This document shows, piece by piece, positions 49,054 to 59,635 of a DNA stretch of 64,000 bases (positions within the stretch are counted from its first letter, which is position 1; every line of letters begins with the position of its first letter). This stretch comes from Episyrphus balteatus (taxonomy: Eukaryota > Arthropoda > Insecta > Diptera > Syrphidae). The position numbers and the translations under genes are program-made. The stretch covers positions 34,672,576 through 34,736,575 of the forward strand of contig NC_079134.1 in the NCBI RefSeq assembly GCF_945859705.1. The letters are read 5' to 3'. Below the pieces are notes generated by a model, which did no database searches, was not told the origin of the DNA, and saw nothing but the letters and a program-made list of their open reading frames with translations.

Positions 49054-50200
49054 TCTATTATATATATTAAAGTTTGGTTTTGTGTACGTTCGCTAACCGG
49101 CCACACAGACTGACTCATTTTCTTAATTTTTTTTGAAATCAAAGAGGCATAAGAGGAGAAGGTTTAAGGCAAAAAAAATTCAAGATTTTATAGGGGAAAT
49201 ACGGGTAACACGACATTGAAAAAAGAGGCTATTTTCTAAACGGTAAGTCGTAAAGAGTTGACTTTTTTTTTTTTTAAATGATAGACAAATTTATTCAATA
49301 GTTAAAAAATGTATTGAAAAAATTCAAAAAAATTTCAAAACCAAGTTGTGAGGGTTTTTTTCGCAGTCATAGACCTTCGACAAAAGACTAATTAGAGGCA
49401 CGCAAAATTTTGCACAGAAATTTGAGTTACACCATGAGAAAGATATTTAAAAAAAAAATTAGGGGTCTCAAACGGATTTTTTTCATAGGCCCTGTATTTT
49501 GAAATAAAAATTTTTGAAAAACAACCTAATTTTTAGCGACATTTTTGAGTAGTCTTTTATTTTTTTGGAATTTTTAAAAGTCTGCAAAAAATCTCAAATT
49601 TATAGGAAATATAGGTTTTAATCATGCGCATGCATGTACAAACTTTTGAATTTTTAAATCGATTTTTAACCGAATAACGAGAAAAACAATTTTTTTTCTG
49701 TCCCAAGTTTTTTGGCCGTTTTTAACAGTTTTTTATTTTTATCTTTTTTTCTTCAATAGATAAATAAACGAAATTTACAGTGTAGATAGATAATAGGCAA
49801 GACTATATTTGTACAAAGTTTCAATTAATTTTGTAATGACAAATTTGAAATATCGGTAAAATAAAACTCTATTTTTCAACACGTTACATCTTTTGATCTG
49901 GAGCTTACAAAAATTTGATTTATCTTTATTGAGCATTCTGATAATATTACCTTTCATTTGATATATCACACATAACGCTACATTAACTACAAGCTTTACA
50001 ATGGTAAATTAAAAAACTTAAAAAACGTTTTTAACATAGGCCATTTTTTTTTTAATTTTAAAAGTGAATATTTTTAAATTAATTGGACGAACTTTTCAAG
50101 TTTTGATTTCCTTTTTGTATTGGGAATTATGACAAATTACAAAGTCGAAAATAGAAATAAATACAAGAAATGGCGGAACGAAGTCCGCCGGGTCAGCTAG
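49054..50200 (+). mobile_element. Helitron, non-autonomous, long copy
   Basis: It begins TCTATTATATATATTAAAGT and ends CGGGTCAGCTAG, inserted between A and T. The 3' hairpin is GGCGGA-ACGAAG-TCCGCC. The first 400 bp nearly match the copy at 23201. The interior (about 49440-50040) matches the dispersed family A. There is no Rep/helicase frame. Confidence 0.88.
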
Positions 50201-50820
50201 TTTTCTTATATACCTGCATAGGTATCAAGTCATCGCAAAATATCAACCCCAAAATAATTCAATAAATAGAAAAAGCAAAACTAGGTCACACGTACTTGCT
50301 CGTATGCAAAAAAATAAGGCTTTTATGTAAAAATAAAAAAAAAAAATTATAAAATTTTTTCAAAATAAAAAAATTAATTTTTTTTTTAATCTAGAAAAAA
50401 AATTTTTTTTTTTTTATTTGTTCTTTATTTTACTATTTTGGTAACTGAAATATTTTTGTTGAAACATTTTAATTGAAATCGGTTGAGTCATTTGCGTGAA
50501 ATTCAGAAACCAATTAATCTATACGTTATTAACTTTCCCCCGTCCGCTTTGCAGAGCATTTTTCTAATTTTTTTTTTTTTTTATTTTTCTACATAAACCC
50601 TCCTCTAACAAATACAAAAAGAATGCAAAAATAAAGTTGATGTGAATGAGTTGAAGAGCTACTTAAATAGTATTTCTGACGCCAAATCAAATTTAAGCAA
50701 TGAACTTGATTTTACCAAGGTCCTTTTTTGGATATACATAGGTACATACACGAATTTTCTGTAGAAATAACCACATAATCTTTCCTTTTAGTACTAAACC
50801 AATTTTGTTAGTAATAGTAA
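50201..50820. other. AT-rich DNA with a family B-like start motif
   Basis: The text GGTCACACGTACTTGCTCGT at 50284-50303 resembles the family B start at about 39419. Very A/T-rich after that. An ATG-less frame at about 50585-50762 is not convincing. Confidence 0.35.
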
Positions 50821-50937
50821 TTTCGATTGGCAGTCCGGAATCATTCTAAAAGCGTTTTATTCGCACAAAATTGACAGTTTTGTATGAATAAAATTTTTTC
50901 AGAATGATTCCGGACGCTTCCGGACTGCCAATCGAAA
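50821..50937. mobile_element. Hairpin MITE
   Basis: It starts TTTCGATTGGCAGTCCGGAA and ends with the mirror TTCCGGACTGCCAATCGAAA. The arms pair over most of the 117 bp. The right arm has an extra copy of TCCGGA (a duplication of about 10 bp) not in the left arm. Non-coding. Confidence 0.75.
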
Positions 50938-52584
50938 ACGCCATAATTATTTTTGTTTTGTAATTCTAATTTGCTCTAATGTCAGACAAAAAACCTCTTA
51001 CAAGCTACTAATAACAAAACATTATTAATTTCACACCAATTCAAAGATCGCCATTTTGTGTGTGCTTTAAGCTAGTTTCATACATTTTTTTTTACTTGCC
51101 AACTTGATTGTCATGTGAGCATTATCATGAATTAGTTTAAAAACTACAAGTGTGCCAAATAAAAGTTACAAATAAAGTATAATAATAGAAAACCAAGTTG
51201 TTCACTGTGGCGTATACGTATTTTCTTTTCTTCAATTTTTTGTTATTACTTTAATTTTCGTGCGAATTAATTCAATTAAACAGATCAGATGACTTCAACT
51301 CCAAATGCGTTTCGCCCATTGCGAATAAATGTTTAGGGATATTCACTCAATTTGTTTGCAATGTCTTAGTAAAAACAACCCTTTTAATTTATTAAACTCT
51401 TATATATCGATTTTTTTTAGCTCCAAAAAACAATTTTCATTCACTTTTTTATCGTCTATCAAAATTTTGGTATATGAGCCTTTTTGTGTAATTCCTCTTT
51501 TAAAAAGTTCACAAAAAAAGTTTTTTTTTAATATTCCAAGAATCCTGGTCATGTCTCTCGCACCCTCAAGACAAAGACCAAATCAGCAAAAAAAAAAACC
51601 CTCTAACAAGGACAACGAAGACGACAACTACGAAGACAGCAACAACAACTATAACCAAGACGTGGGCTGCGATGATGACTATAGCGCGAATGTAATTTGC
51701 ATCTTATTCCCTCTTTGAATGCAGTTTAGAGAGAAGAGAGAAGAATTTTCTTCTATCCCCCGTTAATATTGTCTCAAGTCCACCACCACGTTCTTATTTC
51801 TCCTTCTTTAATCAAGTTAAGTTATGTAAATTTCTTCTTTCAAGTTAAAAAATGCAAAAAAAGAAAATGATATGCACACAAATTCTTAGTCCTTTTTTTT
51901 TAGTAATGCAATGCGATCAGCTGATGTAATTCCTTGAAAATGTTTTCATGTATTTTAATTTTTTTTTATTCAACTTAAGCTTTAACAGCACAATTTTGCA
52001 ATGCCATTGAAGTTGAAGAGCTAAGTGATGGCAAAGAAGATCTCGTTCACCTTAAGTCGGAGATGATGTGTCAACATGGAAGAAGTTGTCGTCTCATGCA
52101 AACATACACACTATTTCTAACCTTATAAGATGAGCGAGTGAGGAGAATACATCTCAGGAAGTTGTGTGAATTTTTGATTTGCGGAATAAGTGGGTTATGG
52201 AAATGACGACGATGCGACTTAGTGTTGCCATCATACATCAATATTGTGTGCATCGTCTTAAAAAAACATAGAAATACATATTAGAAGCTTTACAGGGTGT
52301 CTTTTTTACAGCGTGTCACATTTAAACATTTACATTAACAAATATTTATTTTCAATTAAATACTCCTATAAGCTTTCTTTAAATATTTTATAGGATCACT
52401 ATAGGAGTAAACACTCCTAAGTTTGAGGTAGATAGAATAACTATAATAATTTGATTCAAGAAAAATTGACTCATTGATCCTTTAAAGCTGATATAAGTTA
52501 CTCTTATATCAGCTATTACTCCTATAATGCTTCTCTTCCATTAAAAAGGGTTTAAAAAGCATAACAGGAGTGAAAAACAATATA
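50938..52584. other. Intergenic or intronic DNA with small repeats
   Basis: 51203-51220 reads CACTGTGGCGTATACGTA, repeated inverted at 63151-63168. Around 52360-52580 the phrase ACTCCTATA or its complement recurs about five times, with a perfect 12-bp-stem hairpin at 52486-52514. A 129-residue frame at 51329-51718 is low complexity. Confidence 0.4.
52486..52514. repeat. Perfect stem-loop
   Basis: AGCTGATATAAG, a TTACT loop, then CTTATATCAGCT. No T-run or gene boundary is next to it, so no role is assigned. Confidence 0.6.
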
Positions 52585-53402
52585 GGGTAGAAGGGGGAGG
52601 ATTTGCCAGGATTTAGGAAAATTGATTTAACGCAAAGTTTTTACGTTTCTTTTAATTTTTTTATATCTGATATTATTATTGACTTTATTATCTTCACTTA
52701 AATATTTTTTTCATCTTGATATATTAATTATTTATATTTTTAATAATTTATTCAAAAAAACGAAAAGTGATGTGGCAAAGCCTCCCCAGGTGGGAGGCTT
52801 TGCCACGGGGGTGGGGAGGGATTGCCAGTTACCTAAATATAAAAGTTAATACAAATAAAACCGATTTTGGTTAAACAAAACTTCTTTTTAGCTGAAAGTA
52901 CGAAGAAGGGATTGATTTTTAAGGATTCTGCCATCCTCTTTTGAGGAAGCTTGCTTCTGGCAAATGTACCCCATGGGGTGCATTTGCCAGAGCAAAACCT
53001 ACCCAAAAACAATTGGCAAATGCACCCCACAAGCTAATCTTTCAAAAATTTACTTATAACTTTTTTATAAGTTAAACAGTAAAAAAATCACTTTTACACA
53101 GCATAGTACACATAATTTTCAAAAGTTATTTGTATGAAAAAGTAATTTAACAAGACAAATATTAAAAATTTATGACGATTATGTACCTTCATATTTTGGT
53201 TTTCAAAATTAAAAACCTAAAAAAAAAAACAAAAGCGTCTTATTTATTTCGTGTCCAGCCAAAAGCTGTCAAACTTTGTGGAAAGTTTTCAATCATAATT
53301 GTGCAACAGAAAATGATTTTTTGGTATTTAATATTCTGTTTGTTTGGAAAAAAACCTGGACTGGCAAAGGCACCCCACTGGCAAATGCTCCCCCTTCTAC
53401 CC
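52585..53402. mobile_element. TIR element with repeated GGCAAATGCACCCC motifs
   Basis: The left end GGGTAGAAGGGGGAGGATTT and the right end (minus strand) GGGTAGAAGGGGGAGCATTT are inverted repeats of about 25 bp with one mismatch; TA lies on both sides. Inside, at least seven variants of TGGCAAATGCACCCC occur in both orientations, two of them as palindromes (52773-52806 and 52958-52991). They look like subterminal transposase-binding repeats. There is no transposase frame. Confidence 0.75.
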
Positions 53403-53404
53403 TA

Positions 53405-54756
53405 ATTCTTAAAATAATAAGCAGTTTTGTTAGCCTAGAAGTTATTTAGGTCTTGAATCAAGGATTTAAAATTACCAAGGCTTGAAAACCCCCTATCACA
53501 GACCTCTCTCTGTCTGAAAAGGATGTTGATGGTGGTGAATTCTCAGAAAAATATTATTCAATCATTGCCTACATGTTACATTCCAAGTGTACACATGCAT
53601 CCGGGTATACACCAAGATGAAAATTTTCTGTTAGAAAATGGAAAATATTTGCTTTTCCTTGTAACTATACACAATCTACGATGAACAAATAGCAAACTGG
53701 CTGCTGTGCTATGCTGTGTAGTTCGCATGAACGCAGGCATTTTACCACAGAGTAGGTACTTTTTTTTTTGTCTACGTGTATTTGTTGTTAGTGTTGTTTG
53801 CTGATGTTGTTGTTGTTGTTGTTGTTGTTGTTTAGTTGATGGTAGACATAATGTGTGTGGTTGTGGAAATAGTATCTTTAATCCTTCAACGGCTTTCAAG
53901 CGGGTAAATAAACAAAACAACACAAAAGGCAATTAACTCATTATGCGAAACGGAATTGCATAACAATAGAACTGACATTATAGAACCTATACTACACCAT
54001 TATGCGTTACCTGGGCATAATATAAAATTCTACTACTACTGCCTCGGTATGGTATTTTAAGGATTCCTAGATCAAGTTAATGTGCTCTAGAGCAGTCAAC
54101 GAGATGGTTTTTTTCCTATTTTTTTTTATTCCATTTAGTTATTTATGGTTTTTGTGTTTTGTTTGTTGGTCTTGGTTTTTGAAAGTAATGACTTGCTTTT
54201 AACTGTGGTTGGTTTAAGTGAATATGATGGTGTGGTGGGCGAGATATATTATAAGAGTGCGAGGGAGGTATTGAGTGATGTGTGTGGTGAGGTTTTTTTT
54301 GTTGTTGTTAGAAATTCCTTTTATTTAACTTTTTAAACGAATTAAAATGGTTTTTGTGGGAAATTAGGTTGAGCATACGAAGTTAAGGAAGAAAGAATAA
54401 TTTATGTGTGATTTTTAGATGAGATTGTTGTTTTCTTGGTCAGAGAAAGAAAGAAAAATGAGAGAGTGTTTAATATGCAAATAACAAAAAAGAAGTCTTT
54501 CCTTCACGATTTTCGAGAAAACCATTTTAAAGGAATTAAAAATGCTGTTTTACATTATGAAAATTTGTGTTTAGTAACTAAATAGCCATTATGAAATCTT
54601 AGTATGTTTTTTTTTTTTTTTAAGAGCTAGGAATATTTTCTTTCATCATCAGTTTTTTATAGAACAAAATTAAAAAAGATTTTTAATAAATCTAAGAATA
54701 ATTTTACAACAACTTACAATTTTGCTTAATTTTATTAAAAGGTAAATGAAAGTATG
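53405..54756. other. Intergenic or intronic DNA
   Basis: Contains a GTT microsatellite of about nine units (53806-53833). Less AT-rich than average. No recognised gene. Confidence 0.45.
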
Positions 54757-55758
54757 TAGAGTCAGTTGGGGTAAGTGCGCGCACTTTTCACTTTAAGGCG
54801 AAATTGTGAAGATTCTGTAAGAGACATCAGCATACCTAATGTTTTTTTAGATTTGATAAACCTATACTTTGGGAACAAGAAAACACAGAAAAAAAGTTTT
54901 TTAGTTTAAATATTTCATATGATTAAAAACAAAAACCAAATGAAGTCGAAGTGCGCACTCTTGCCCCAAAGTCAGGGTAAGATCGCGCAAAATCTTGGGT
55001 AAGAGCGCGCACATAATTTTAATAGGAATCTAGACAGTTTACGGCAACTAAATGTCTACAAACTTAATGTTATACTTAGTTAAATAAAACTTTTGAAAAA
55101 GTTTTGAAAACTTTCAAGTTTTCACTAAAATGAATGAAAATGTTAATGAAAAAACAAATTAAGTTCAAATACAAAAACTTAAACTCTATTTATAAAACAA
55201 AACAAAAAAAAAATATTTCGAATTAAATTAGAAGATTACGGCCTTTCTTTTTTGGAATTCATGAATAACAGCCTTCGTTTTTCAAAATTCAAATTTCAAA
55301 TGTTTCTGTCAGGTTGAAAAAAGAAAAGTTTAATATGGGGAGAAGTGCGAGTTCTTACTCACAAATGGACTGCGCGATTTTACCCACAAAAGGTACTTTT
55401 TTTTTCTATTTACCAAATTTATAATAAAATACAACAAAATCTAACAAATTTTTGACTTTAATCAAATATAAATATGCACTATTCCAAAATATGTACTACT
55501 CTCGGTATATAATGCTCCCACTCCGACGCTACACACTTTTCCCGCACAACTTTTTTTGAAGTTATACTTCTTATGGGAGGGTGAGTATGAAAATTTACTT
55601 TTTGACAAGAATGTCAAAGGGATTATGACGCGATCACCCTGGGTAGCAGGGCTGTCGTTTCACCTTTAGAGTAGGCAGTACTTCAGTATTTAAAAATGCA
55701 GTTCGCCGCAGTACGGCAAACATAAAACACACAACACGTTGCAAGTTACATGTTTCAT

Positions 55759-55912
55759 GTGGCAAGTTGCATGTGGCAAGTTGTATGTGGCAAGTTGCGT
55801 GTGGCAAGTTGCATGTGGCAAGCTGCATGTGGCAAGTTGCATGTGGCAAGTTGCATGTGGCAAGTTGCATGTGGCAAGCTGCATGTGGCAAGTTGCATGT
55901 GGCAAGTTGCAT
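55759..55912 (+). repeat. Minisatellite, 14-bp unit, 11 copies
   Basis: Eleven consecutive units of GTGGCAAGTTGCAT with only a few substitutions (for example AGCTG, TTGTAT, TTGCGT) and exact 14-bp spacing. Degenerate units precede it. Because 14 is not a multiple of 3, all frames read through with a 14-residue period, producing spurious open frames on both strands. Confidence 0.95.
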
Positions 55913-56614
55913 GTGATAATTTCCAACTTCCAACGCCTATATCTCGGAATTTTGAAGAAAATGAAAAAAAAAATTTTTAGATGCCAAAAGGTAGCGGGGA
56001 CTCTAACATACATTTGGGTACAACTCCCATCCCTGTAGGTCCAGGCGTTCTCAAACCAGGAGAACTTAAAAGTAAAAAAAAAATAAGCACGATTCTGAAA
56101 AAATAGGCATGATGTGGCGGTTTAACATGGAAGGCGATTTTTTAAAAATCTGACAATGTGCAAAGCGTAGGCCCATGACACTAGCTATCATTTGGCATCA
56201 CTCCCAAAAATTGCTCTCAAGCGGTTTAGCTTCCAGGAGCGTTCAAAGATTCGGGGATTTTTCGAAAAAAATTTTACCCCAACTTTCAAACGCGATTTTC
56301 TCGGAATTTTGAAAAAAGTCGAAAAACCGTATTGTACCGAAATTTTTTTTATGATAAAAAAAGAAATATTTTACTAAAAAAATAGAAATATATTTACTAT
56401 TAAAAAATCCAAGAGAAAAGATCACGAAAAATTATCTGTTTTATTTATAAAAATATCCATGTGTTAAAATAATTCCATTAATAACTAGAACCAAACATCT
56501 TAAGCTATTGTGTTTTATAAAAGTTTAAAATATCTTCATATTTCATTATACTTTCCAAATAAAAATCAATGTATCCTCTCACCCATCACAGCTATAAGAT
56601 CACTTTACCTTAGC

Positions 56615-56748
56615 TCACCCAACAGCTCAGCTCAGCTCAACCATCAGCTCAGCTCACTTTCAGCTCAAATGAGCTGAGCTATGGTACATGGTACTCAAAA
56701 TTTAAGCTGAGCTGTGAGCTGAGCTCAGCTCACTTTTGAGCTTTGTAG
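56615..56748. repeat. AGCTC/GAGCT-rich repeat block
   Basis: Multiple CAGCTCAGCTCA units are followed by inverted-equivalent GAGCTGAGCT units, so the block can fold. It sits inside the large TIR element. Confidence 0.75.
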
Positions 56749-57361
56749 CAACCCTGCAAGTTCCATATTACAACATAAGTACATTTCACAGAATAAATTG
56801 AAAACTACATGGACGCAAGGAGGATGAAAGAATTAATTTAAAAATGTAAAAAAACGAAGTGTGGATTAATTAATTTAATAATAGAAATTAAAAATATCAA
56901 ATGAAATTCATTTACATACTGAATGAGAAGTATAACTTCAGTCGCGTGTACATGTGTAGTACACACACTCTTTTTTTTTGTTTTGAGCCGGGTTTTTTCA
57001 ACACGGTTTTAAAACAAAATGGAGCTGAGCACACAATCGCGAAGGTCATCACTTATTGACGTCTTACTAAGCGCTGATTTCCTCATTTTTCTTTTATTTT
57101 TTTTTTTGACACAACTCGAGAAATATGCACTGCGCGCTCTTACCCACTGAGCGATCTTACCCCAAATGACTCTACCTACTTTTTTTTCAGCAAGGAGCAA
57201 CAAATAACTTAAATTGCTAGAGGTAAACCATTATCTGGGATAGGCGATGTATGTTAGTACCTTCACTAATACTAGTTTTAAACCAGGCACTCCACTGTAA
57301 TTCTTAGTTTATCAAAAAAGCTGAAAAAGGCGCTTTTTGAACTCTATGCATGTTAACTTTA

Positions 57362-58356
57362 TCTAATATATAAAAATCTCGTGTCGCAGTGTTTATTATC
57401 AAACTCCTCCGAAACGGCTGGACCGATTTATATGAAATTTTGTACACATATCGGGTAGGTCTGAGAATCGGCCAACATCTATTTTTCATACACATAAATG
57501 GTAAGGTTGGTCCACCATTAACTTTTTTTTATTTCTGAGAAAACATTTTTTTTTATTTAATTTTTTTTATAGGTAATTCACTATTAAAAAATACATATAA
57601 TTCTAAATTTTAAACATTTTAAGACCAAACAATTTTTTTAATCGCAATTTTTTGTTGAAAATCAAAGTGTTTTATTATTGTGAAACATTTTTTATATGTT
57701 TTTTTTTTTTTGTTTTTTCTGTCGAAAAATATGTATGAATGTTTGATCATTGTGATGTCAAATAAATCACATTTAGTGGAAAACGGGGAAGGGTATAGCC
57801 CGACTAAGGCAGACTCAATACTCAAGTAGCCGCGTATTTTTTCGGGTTTAATTTTTCATGAATTATGACAAATTTTGTTATTTGTTGGTGGTTGATTTGG
57901 TCAGTTTTGTTAATTGGAATTCTTTGGTGTCAACTGGGAAATCGAATGTGAAAGTGATCTTTGGCAAAAACAATATAGTCTAAGAGCCCAGAGCAAATTT
58001 TGGGCGTGGATGTATAATCGAAATGTGAGTACGCAGTTTTATAGCCTTATGGGCTTTATTAACGAATTTTAATAAGGCTAAATTAACACAAATTCACTTT
58101 CTGAATATAAGCACTTAGGCTCTGTCATTTATCCTCAGCTTAAAGATATCAATCTTAACGGTGCGATCGATAGAACTTAAGATATAAGCTGTTTAATAGC
58201 CTGTTTTCACTAGACCCCAAATGAGATAATTACGCAAATTATCTCATTTCGAATGTCGCATCGACAAGATTAAATTATAATTCAGGCTTTGGGGAGATAA
58301 CAAAAATTTAAAATAAATTCAAGAAAAGGTGGAACGAAGTCCGCCGGGTCAGCTAG
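57362..58356 (+). mobile_element. Helitron with a different 5' end
   Basis: It begins TCTAATATATAAAAATCTCG, followed by CTCCTCCGAAACGGCTGGAC, and ends GCCGGGTCAGCTAG. It is inserted between A and T. The 3' hairpin GGTGGA-ACGAAG-TCCGCC has one mismatch. The last 25 bases equal those of the other two Helitrons, but the 5' start and body differ. No Rep/helicase is encoded. Confidence 0.85.
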
Positions 58357-58728
58357 TTTGTATTATAATGACTAACGAGTTTTTACAGTACTCGAAAAGA
58401 TAAAAGAAATAAGTCTAAATAGGTCATAGGAATCAGCCTTAAATGATATTTTTGAAGAGTCGTAAAGATTATTGCTAGTCATTTAAAATCAATCTAGTTT
58501 CAAGTAATAACACTTATAGAAAGATCATAGCGATTATTAGAAATATTGATAGTTTTAGCTCAATCTGATAATAAGGTTTAAGAGTATTTATGCTCACAAA
58601 TTCAAAACAATTAAAAAAAAATTGCTTGAATGCTTGGAGTTTCTGCAACGAAAAAATCATTTCAAAAAAACCTCAAAAACGTAGGAGGGTAAAAGCTACA
58701 ATTAATTTAATCCCCTATTTTTAGAAAT
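58357..58728. other. AT-rich DNA, no recognised feature
   Basis: No gene or repeat boundary seen between the Helitron and the third foldback. Confidence 0.45.
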
Positions 58729-58737
58729 GTGTTTTCC

Positions 58738-58955
58738 GGGATCGGGTCAAAATTCTGGCTTCAAAATTCTGCTTTTCAAAATTCTGCTTTTTCAGCGAAA
58801 ATTCTGTTTTTCAAAATTCTGCTTTTTTTCTATTCTGTTTTCCAAATTCTACTTTTTAAAATTCAGCTTTTTTTGCAGAATTTTGTAAAGCAGAATTTTG
58901 AAAGCAGAATTTTGACAAACGAATTTTGACCGCGGCAGAATTTTGACCCCAACCC
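58738..58955. mobile_element. Foldback element 3, short, 9-bp duplication
   Basis: The ends are GGGATCGGGTC and GACCCCAACCC. The arms consist of units near CAAAATTCTGCTTTT, running in opposite directions from a centre near 58860. Exact 9-bp flanks GTGTTTTCC lie at 58729-58737 and 58956-58964. 218 bp; same family as the 46.7 and 48.0 kb elements but with a different unit variant. Confidence 0.85.
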
Positions 58956-58996
58956 GTGTTTTCCATATGAAAAAGTGAGAAATTCAACTGCTTGAA

Positions 58997-59635
58997 TTTT
59001 TGAAGTGAAAACTTCTTTAGTATCGTAGTGATTTGAAACAAGATGAAACGAAAAAGCAACAGGAAAAAACAATTGATTTGTTTTAACAGATAGATAAATG
59101 AAACTTATACTGTAGGTAGGTAATAAAATAAACTTTTATTGTACAAAATATCAATTAGTTTCATAGTCAAAATCCTGAGATAACGGTGATAAGATGTGCA
59201 ATATATATTTTGATCTTATACAACTTTGATTTAACTTGAAAAATACCTCAAACAAACCTGTGGTGATCTGTTGACCAGCCACCAGTGAAGGCAGTATAGT
59301 AATCTCAATTTGAAATTTCGACATGGTTGGCGATAAAGAATTCTTACTGTTTTTGTAGGCATCATAGAAATATGATTGAAGTGTCATATAAAAGTTGAAA
59401 TAATAAGCTTTCAGATGATATGAAATTTATTATAAGTTGTCATACAAAAATGGATTAATTGTGTTCGAAGAAAAAAGAATTTGTTTGAATAAATTATTTG
59501 TAAAAATTTAAGTTTGGCTTTATTCCTCAGGAAAATTTGTTTGCTTTTTAATGGTGTAATTTTTTTCAAAAAAAAAAAATATATTTTAAGGTTTCACTTC
59601 TACCACGTGTGAATTGCACAAATCATGTTTTTTTT
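58997..59635 (+). repeat. Dispersed repeat, family A, subtype with defined ends
   Basis: It starts TTGAAGTGAAAACTTCTTTA and ends TTCACTTCTACCACGTGT, as at 21377-22465, but is shorter inside. The middle contains GAGATAACGGTGATAAGATG and TCATAGTCAAAATCC matching other copies. Confidence 0.65.

Larger units (their letters stand above)
54759..57173. mobile_element. Large TIR element with GGGGTAAG/GCGCGC repeats
   Basis: The left end GAGTCAGTTGGGGTAAGTGC and the right end (minus strand) GAGTCATTTGGGGTAAGATC are inverted repeats; TA lies on both sides (54757-54758 and 57174-57175). Variants of GGGTAAGAGCGCGCAC recur near both ends (54955-55010, 55340-55392 and 57128-57165). The interior holds a 14-bp minisatellite and an AGCTC-rich block. 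About 2.4 kb, with no transposase frame. Confidence 0.7.

Noticed and set aside
50585..50762. ATG-less open frame with a hydrophilic stretch (KVDVNELKSYLNS)
   Set aside because: Short, without start or clear splice sites, and flanked by A/T runs. Too weak to call an exon.
51329..51718. 129-residue open frame with an acidic, N-rich tail
   Set aside because: The tail comes from a GACAACGAAG-type simple repeat; the first part has no family resemblance.
52292..52320. TACAGGGTGTC phrase like the end of the 13.5-kb palindrome
   Set aside because: No matching inverted end could be found downstream; it may be a solo fragment.
55759..55912. CRISPR-like regular repeat
   Set aside because: Units abut with no spacers, and the genome is eukaryotic; it is a minisatellite.
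55634..56038. Open frames on both strands with a 14-residue repeating pattern
   Set aside because: Direct consequence of the 14-bp minisatellite, not protein-coding evidence.
55645..56757. Possible element bounded by GCAGGGCTG and CAACCCTGC
   Set aside because: The end similarity is short and the flanking 8-mers do not match, so the boundary is not supported.
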